This document shows positions 14,494-19,074 of a DNA stretch of 21,626 nt, piece after piece; position 1 is the first letter of the stretch, and each line of letters starts with the position of its first letter. Below the pieces are notes generated by a model. That model was not told the DNA's origin. It saw only the letters and a list, made by a program, of their open reading frames with translations, and did not search any database. Both the position numbers and the translations under genes were made by a program. Source of the stretch: JAKQHY01 sp034429475 (lineage in GTDB: Bacteria; Chloroflexota; Anaerolineae; B4-G1; SLSP01); NCBI GenBank assembly GCA_034429475.1, contig DAOUGD010000103.1, positions 1 through 21,626 on the forward strand. The letters run 5' to 3'.

Positions 14494-15045
14494 ATGGATC
14501 ATCATCTGATTGCCTACATCGTGGGCTATCTCGGCTATCGCATCGCCGAAAACTGGGCCATGGCGAAGGCCGGCACGCTCGCCAAACGACCCCAGTTCGA
14601 ATGGACGATGGCGCTGATTGTCGTTCCTTACTATCTCACCGCCGCCGCGCCCCTATTGGAATATCTGCTCTGGCAGACGCAGCCGACGCTGCTCACCTGG
14701 GGACTGGGCGGCCTGGGCTTCCTCGCGGCGACGTTCTTCCGCGTCAGGGCGCACCTGGACTTGCAAAAGGGCTTCTCGATGGCGATAGAACATGGGGAAG
14801 AACATCAACTGGTCAAGACTGGCCTCTACGCTCGCATCCGGCATCCCCTGTATCTGGGCAACCTCTTCCTGTTCATCGCCTGCCCGCTGTTCCTGGCCGC
14901 GCGGGTTTCGTGGCTGTTCACCATGCTGGGTCTCATCGGAATCGTGATTCGCATCAAAATCGAAGAGAAGTTCCTCACCGCCACCTTTCCCGATTATGCC
15001 GAATATATGCGCACCACCCATGCCCTCATCCCCGGAGTCTTCTGA
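14494..15045 (+). CDS. Isoprenylcysteine carboxyl methyltransferase-like membrane protein
   Basis: 183 residues from ATG 14494, with AAAGGAA about 9 bases upstream. Hydrophobic segments at about 36-60, 66-82, 118-134 and 137-153 give a polytopic membrane protein. The C-terminal half has the ICMT/PEMT signature: LVKTGLYARIRHPLYLGN (106-123, SAM-binding His-Pro) and RIKIEEKFL...FPDYAEYMRTT (153-175). Bacteria lack prenylated CaaX proteins, so the real substrate is probably a lipid or isoprenoid; this is inference. It is followed 1 base later by the VanZ-like GTG start, so the two are likely co-translated. Confidence 0.88.
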   Translation: MDHHLIAYIVGYLGYRIAENWAMAKAGTLAKRPQFEWTMALIVVPYYLTAAAPLLEYLLWQTQPTLLTWGLGGLGFLAATFFRVRAHLDLQKGFSMAIEHGEEHQLVKTGLYARIRHPLYLGNLFLFIACPLFLAARVSWLFTMLGLIGIVIRIKIEEKFLTATFPDYAEYMRTTHALIPGVF

Positions 15046-15046
15046 C

Positions 15047-15508
15047 GTGGATTTGAAATCGCAATGGAAAGCGCGCCTGGGGTGGGTGCTGATGGCGCCG
15101 TGCGCTCTGTGGCTGCTGTGGATGACGTTGCGACCGCAGGCGCAGGTGACGGCGGAGTTGGCGCCGCTGGCGGCCCCCGCCGTCGCGCGCGGCATCTCGT
15201 CTGGCTTTCTGATTGACAAGCTGGGGAATGTAGCCGTCTTTGTGCCGCTGGGCGCGGCGGCGGCGCTGGCGCTCACCGGCAAGTCGCGCCTCACGCGGCT
15301 GCTGGCGGCCACCGCCGGCGGCGCGACCCTCAGCGCCGCCATCGAGTTCGCGCAATTTTTCGTCCCCGGCCGCGACTCCTCATTGAAGGATTGGCTGCTC
15401 AACACCCTCGGCGCGCTCATCGGGGCGGCCATCGCCGTCATCCTGACCGGCCGCCGGAAAACGCATGATTTCACTACGGAGGACGCGGAGGCCGCAGAGA
15501 TTTTGTGA
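15047..15508 (+). CDS. VanZ-family membrane protein
   Basis: 153 residues from a GTG one base after the preceding stop, with CGGAG about 9 bases upstream. An in-frame ATG at 14996 would need a 50-base overlap and a non-family extension. Hydrophobic segments near 10-28, 60-76, 84-100 and 118-133 carry the VanZ pattern: DKLGNVAVFVPLGAA (57-71) and SAAIEFAQFFVPGRDSSLKD (96-115), then NTLGALIGA. VanZ proteins are linked to low-level teicoplanin resistance in Enterococcus, but in most bacteria the role is unknown. The last twelve residues (FTTEDAEAAEIL) and the stop lie in a dispersed word repeat, so the tail is not family-derived. Confidence 0.88.
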   Translation: MDLKSQWKARLGWVLMAPCALWLLWMTLRPQAQVTAELAPLAAPAVARGISSGFLIDKLGNVAVFVPLGAAAALALTGKSRLTRLLAATAGGATLSAAIEFAQFFVPGRDSSLKDWLLNTLGALIGAAIAVILTGRRKTHDFTTEDAEAAEIL

Positions 15509-15542
15509 TTTCTCTGCGGCCTCGGCGCACTCTGCGGTGAAA
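15470..15542. repeat. GGAGGCCGCAGAG hairpin between convergent genes
   Basis: The inner arms 15486-15500 and 15511-15525 match as inverted copies at 14 of 15 positions (GAGGCCGCAGAGA core). The outer parts TTCACTACGGAGGACG and CGCACTCTGCGGTGAA pair imperfectly. The VanZ stop codon (15506-15508) sits in the 10-base loop, and the convergent minus-strand gene ends at 15548. The hairpin could act as a bidirectional terminator, although T runs are short. Words of this CACGGAGGCACGGAG type are, from memory, dispersed in many environmental genomes. Confidence 0.85.
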
Positions 15543-15547
15543 GAATC

Positions 15548-18376
15548 TTAAAACGTCTGCACCGCCTCCACCGACCCATCCTTCAGTCGCAAGCCGGTGA
15601 GATGCAACCCGTCGCCCGGTTTAAGCGTGAAGGTGGATTCGGCAAACAGCACCGCCTGCCCGTTTTCCGTTACCGACGTGGCCGGCGTGATATGCACCAG
15701 CGTCTTGCCCGTGTGGACGTCGTCCAGTTCCACGTCCAGCCCGGCGACCGTTTCGGTCACGCTCAGCACTTCCCCGCGCAGGTTGACGAGGTTGACTTCC
15801 AGTTGCTCCATCTCGTACACCGCGCCTTCTGCATTGAGATCGCCGTAGCCGTAGAACGTATCTCCCACCTCGATAGGGCGCGGATTATCCCACCCACCCT
15901 TCCAAACGCGGGTGTTCTCGTTGAGATGCAGCACGATCCGCCCGCGACGCGCATCCTCCACCCCCAGCATATTCTCATTAACCGCCAGAACGACGCCATC
16001 TATCACCCGATCCGGCGCGACACCGCCCCCGACCTGCGGAGGTGTGTCGGCGACGTAGTCCTCGCGCGCGGCCTGCACGTAGGCCGTGAAGCGCGTCAGC
16101 CCGTCGCCGCTGACGCCGGAGAAGACCCACACGGGTTGGAGGAGGACGGTAGACGGTAGACGGTAGACGGTAGATGCGGAGGCGTCCGTGGTGGTTTCGT
16201 AGTAGTGGGCGAGTTCGGCGCGGTCTACGGTGAAGGCGTGGTCCATATCGCGCCCGATGAAGGCGTCCCGATTCACCACCGCTGGGCCGGATTCCCGCGC
16301 TTCCGGTGGGGTGCAGGCCAGCTTGTCAATTTCGCTGCCGCTGCCCATCCCGTCCACCTGCAAGAGGGGCAAGCCCGCAACGGTCATCACCGGATGGACT
16401 GCGCCATCAATTTGGAATTGCGTGTTCTGCCAGAGGATTTGTTCCGTGAACATCCGGTAATGTAACGCCACGTCCGCCCCCAGCACGTATTGCTGCCCAC
16501 TGCTGCACTCGGTGAACACGGCCACGGGCTGCCTGTCGCGCGTTTCCGGCGCGACGCTGCCCAGGTAGGTGTAAAGCTGCTCCTCCGGCCAGAGCTGCAC
16601 CAGGGAGGTGACGTCAATGGCCTGCCCGTAGAGCGCGCGGGGATCGTCGCTCGCCACGATTTGCCCCCGGAGGCGCGCGTGCAGGCGACTCAATTGCGCC
16701 AGCTCTTGCAGCATCGCGTCTGTTCCGGTCAGGGGATAGGCGTACTCGACGCCGGGGATTTGCGCCAGTTCCGCCGCCAGCCACTCCCGCCCGTCCTCCT
16801 GGAACAGCGTGACGCGCACCACACCGGTCACTTCCACTGTCTGCCCCAACGTGAAGGGCGATTGCGGCGCGGGCGTCTCGCCGTCCGCTTCCGGCTGCAC
16901 CACCACGCTGACCGTGCTGCCCACGCTGTTGACCACGGCGCTTTCCGCGAAGGGCGGCGTGTTGAGAAACAGCCAGTCCAATGGCATGTCCGGCGCCGGC
17001 GCAGCCTGGATGGTGGCCTCAATCCGCGCCCCCTCCTCCAACTCGGCGGGGACGTCGGGCAGAGGATAACGAATGTCGTTGTCGTCCACCAACCACGCGG
17101 CGTCGCCGTCTCGGTGCAGCGTCCCCACCAGGGATTGGCGCGGCGCGGCGTCCGTCACGATCTCCCACTGCTGCACCGCCAGCCGCCAGCCATCCGCGCC
17201 CAACGGTTCCACCAACGTCCCGCTGACCTGGATGTCGTTGAAGCCAATGCCCGCCAACGCCTCGGCGTTGGGAATCCCGTCGAGCAGATAGCGCGCGCCA
17301 TCCTGCGTTGTCATCTGCGCCCACACCGGCGCGTCGCCCTCCGGCGTCAAGACCTGCACCCACCCGCTGACAGTCACGGCGTCGCCCACAGCGCGGGCCG
17401 GGAGCGGGCGGCGGAACGTGCGGATGGCGTCCCCGGCAGGCGCGGACTGCTCCGTATCCAGCCGGAACGCGCCGCCGGACAGCAGTTCGTCCCACGCCTC
17501 CTGCGCCGTCTTGATGGGATAGCCTTGCAGTTTCTCAAACGCCGTCAGGGGGACGTTCGCATACGTCACACCGCCCGTCGCGTTGACGACCACCCGGATG
17601 AGCGCCATACCCCCCAGCAGCGGTTGCCCGTCCAGTTCCGTCACGAGGTTGACCGTCCACACCGGCGTCTCCCACTGTGTGAACGGGCGTTCTTCTACGG
17701 TGCGGTAGCTTGCAGGCAACAAATCATGGCGGCGCAAGAAGGCGACCGCGACCTCACGGGCTTCCGCGAAGGATGTGACGGACTGTGTCCCGGTCGCCCC
17801 CTCGTCAGTGTAATGCGCGCCCGCCGTTGGCCCATCGGTGCGGAACGCCAGCCGGCGTCCGTCGCTGCCGACGACGAAGAGCGCGCCCGGCTCGCGCGGG
17901 TCGCGGTAAAGCTGCGGGTCGGGCAGGCCGAAGTCGCGCGCCCAGGCCACCGCCGCGTCGGGCGTGGCGGGCAGCGCGCTCTCCATCCGGTAGACCGGCG
18001 CGCGGCTGGCCCCGGTGGGCAGCGTGACATCCAACACCAACTCCGCCCCGGAAAGCAATCCATCCTGAATCGTCGCGCCGCCGCCCGCCGCCGAAACCAG
18101 GCGCGGGAGCAGCGGCAGGTCGCCATCGCCCTGGCGCCCTAAACGCCAGGGTTGCAGCATCAAAATCCCCATCACGATGACCACAGTCATCGTCGCAAAA
18201 GCTAATCGTCGGAACATCGCATGCCTCCTGAGTGGGTCCCGGAGGGTTTGAGCGGCAGTGTCACGGCGCGACCAGCGCGCCAGCAGGCCAGCTTCAAGCC
18301 GCGCAGCAAAGGCGGCGGGGGGCCGGGTTTGCTCGGCCAGCTCGGTCAAAGTTTGCGTGATGGTATCCTTACGCAT
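15548..18376 (-). CDS. Large single-span membrane protein, candidate anti-sigma/sensor
   Basis: 942 residues. The ATG at 18376 follows AAGGTGG at 5-base spacing and overlaps the sigma factor stop by 8 bases (ATGCGTAA). A cytosolic N-terminal region (1-56, helical, Arg-rich, with RPPAAFAARLEAGLLARW) precedes one membrane helix (about 58-75). A roughly 860-residue extracytoplasmic part follows. It contains PepSY/YycI-like strands (VVVNATGGVTYANVPLTAFE), OB-fold-like segments (VTVSGWVQVLTPEG; VEVTGVVRVTLFQEDG), and C-terminal DUF5666-like units (VVLAVNENMLGVED; LRGEVLSVTETVAGLDVEL; LKPGDGLHLTGLRLKDG). Topology and gene order fit a transmembrane anti-sigma factor, but no ZAS-type zinc motif is visible, so that is inference. 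Residues about 735-745 are encoded by a 7-bp tandem repeat. Confidence 0.85.
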   Translation of the reverse strand: MRKDTITQTLTELAEQTRPPAAFAARLEAGLLARWSRRDTAAQTLRDPLRRHAMFRRLAFATMTVVIVMGILMLQPWRLGRQGDGDLPLLPRLVSAAGGGATIQDGLLSGAELVLDVTLPTGASRAPVYRMESALPATPDAAVAWARDFGLPDPQLYRDPREPGALFVVGSDGRRLAFRTDGPTAGAHYTDEGATGTQSVTSFAEAREVAVAFLRRHDLLPASYRTVEERPFTQWETPVWTVNLVTELDGQPLLGGMALIRVVVNATGGVTYANVPLTAFEKLQGYPIKTAQEAWDELLSGGAFRLDTEQSAPAGDAIRTFRRPLPARAVGDAVTVSGWVQVLTPEGDAPVWAQMTTQDGARYLLDGIPNAEALAGIGFNDIQVSGTLVEPLGADGWRLAVQQWEIVTDAAPRQSLVGTLHRDGDAAWLVDDNDIRYPLPDVPAELEEGARIEATIQAAPAPDMPLDWLFLNTPPFAESAVVNSVGSTVSVVVQPEADGETPAPQSPFTLGQTVEVTGVVRVTLFQEDGREWLAAELAQIPGVEYAYPLTGTDAMLQELAQLSRLHARLRGQIVASDDPRALYGQAIDVTSLVQLWPEEQLYTYLGSVAPETRDRQPVAVFTECSSGQQYVLGADVALHYRMFTEQILWQNTQFQIDGAVHPVMTVAGLPLLQVDGMGSGSEIDKLACTPPEARESGPAVVNRDAFIGRDMDHAFTVDRAELAHYYETTTDASASTVYRLPSTVLLQPVWVFSGVSGDGLTRFTAYVQAAREDYVADTPPQVGGGVAPDRVIDGVVLAVNENMLGVEDARRGRIVLHLNENTRVWKGGWDNPRPIEVGDTFYGYGDLNAEGAVYEMEQLEVNLVNLRGEVLSVTETVAGLDVELDDVHTGKTLVHITPATSVTENGQAVLFAESTFTLKPGDGLHLTGLRLKDGSVEAVQTF
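16144..16171. repeat. 7-bp tandem array ACGGTAG x4 inside a coding region
   Basis: Four perfect consecutive copies of ACGGTAG lie inside the 942-residue protein gene. On the coding strand they give STVYRLPSTV, rotating through all three frames since 7 is not a multiple of 3, without introducing a stop. The related words CTGTCTACCG and CTGTCTACGG occur at 19051-19074. Confidence 0.9.
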
Positions 18377-18965
18377 TGTTCCACCTTTCTCGCAGTTCCC
18401 GCAACGCGCGGTGCAGCAACGACTTGACCGCGATCTGTGTGCGGCCCATCGCCCGCGCCGTCTCCTTATGGCTCAGCCCGCCGAAGAAGTGCAGCGCCAC
18501 GGCCTGCGCCCGGTCAGGCGGCAGGTCGCGCAGGCTGCGCGCCAACGCCGCCATTTGCTCTGCGTGAATCGCGGCGGCCTCCGGCGGCGGGGCCGGGTCG
18601 GGCGGATCGCAGAGATCGTCCGTCACTTCCGGCGGGAGGGCGGCCTGGGAACGGCGCGCATCCGCGTAGCGCCGCGCCGCAATCGCAAAGAGCCACGCCG
18701 CAAACGTCCCGCGCTCGCGGTAGTTGGGCAGGCTTTCCAAGGCCGCCAGCCACGTCTGCGCCGTCAGGTCCTCGGCCCACTGCGCTTCACCGGTGCGGGC
18801 GTAAAAGTAGCGATACACCCGCGCCAGGTAGCGCCGGTAAAGCGCCGCAAACGCGGCCTTTTCGCCGGCCTGGGCCTGGCGCACCAGCGTCGCGTCGAAC
18901 ACTTCGCTCAAAACATCCGGGTGAATAATATTTTCTTGGGTCATAGAATGGCACGCGCGTTCCAT
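18369..18965 (-). CDS. ECF (sigma-70 family) RNA polymerase sigma factor
   Basis: 198 residues from ATG 18965; an in-frame ATG at 18944 is the alternative and neither has a clear ribosome site. Region 2 spans about 33-104 (FAALYRRYLARVYRYFYART, AEDLTAQTWLAAL, FAAWLFAIAARRYAD). An acidic, Pro-rich linker follows (about 112-130, DDLCDPPDPAPPPEA). Region 4 spans about 140-195 (LPPDRAQAVALHFFGGLSHK, MGRTQIAVKSLLHRALREL). It would direct RNA polymerase to a regulon answering an envelope or stress signal. Its 3' end overlaps the ATG of the large membrane protein, the usual arrangement of a sigma factor and its regulator. The signal and regulon are unknown. Confidence 0.93.
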   Translation of the reverse strand: MERACHSMTQENIIHPDVLSEVFDATLVRQAQAGEKAAFAALYRRYLARVYRYFYARTGEAQWAEDLTAQTWLAALESLPNYRERGTFAAWLFAIAARRYADARRSQAALPPEVTDDLCDPPDPAPPPEAAAIHAEQMAALARSLRDLPPDRAQAVALHFFGGLSHKETARAMGRTQIAVKSLLHRALRELRERWNNA

Positions 18966-19000
18966 CTATACACTATATCGGAAAAAACACACCATGGGTA
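18966..19000 (-). promoter_or_regulatory. Possible promoter for a leaderless sigma-factor mRNA
   Basis: On the minus strand TATAGT (18977-18972) lies 6 bases before the ATG at 18965, where a minus-10 box would place transcription start at or next to the A of the ATG. The minus-35 match 17 bases further upstream (TACCCA) is poor. The absence of a Shine-Dalgarno sequence fits a leaderless message. Weak evidence. Confidence 0.3.
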
Positions 19001-19010
19001 GCAACATACT

Positions 19011-19047
19011 CAAAAAAAACGGGGGGTGACATACCATCACCCCCCGT
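19011..19047 (-). terminator. Rho-independent terminator of the alpha-2-macroglobulin gene
   Basis: Read on the minus strand, an 11-base perfect stem (ACGGGGGGTGA with TCACCCCCCGT, arms 19037-19047 and 19019-19029, 7-base loop) runs straight into about seven T residues (19018-19012). It lies some 20 bases after the TAG stop at 19069. This is the only textbook intrinsic terminator in the window, and it insulates the downstream sigma factor gene from read-through. Confidence 0.93.
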
Positions 19048-19050
19048 CTT

Positions 19051-19074
19051 CTGTCTACCGTCTCCTGTCTACGG
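19051..19074. repeat. CTGTCTACSG word element overlapping the macroglobulin stop
   Basis: CTGTCTACCG (19051-19060) and CTGTCTACGG (19065-19074) are direct copies 14 bases apart. The TAG stop of the alpha-2-macroglobulin gene (19069-19071 on the plus strand) is inside the second copy. The word is the reverse complement of the ACGGTAG array at 16144-16171. Confidence 0.65.

Noticed and set aside
14996..15046. ATG at 14996 as start of the VanZ-like gene
   Set aside because: It would overlap the methyltransferase gene by 50 bases and add a Pro/Ser-rich non-family segment; GTG 15047 has a ribosome site.
16490..18142. Long plus-strand open frame (550 codons) opposite the 942-residue protein gene
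   Set aside because: Composition is Arg/Gln/His-rich with no recognisable domain, typical of the antisense shadow of a GC-rich gene; the minus-strand frame has clear domains and a ribosome site.
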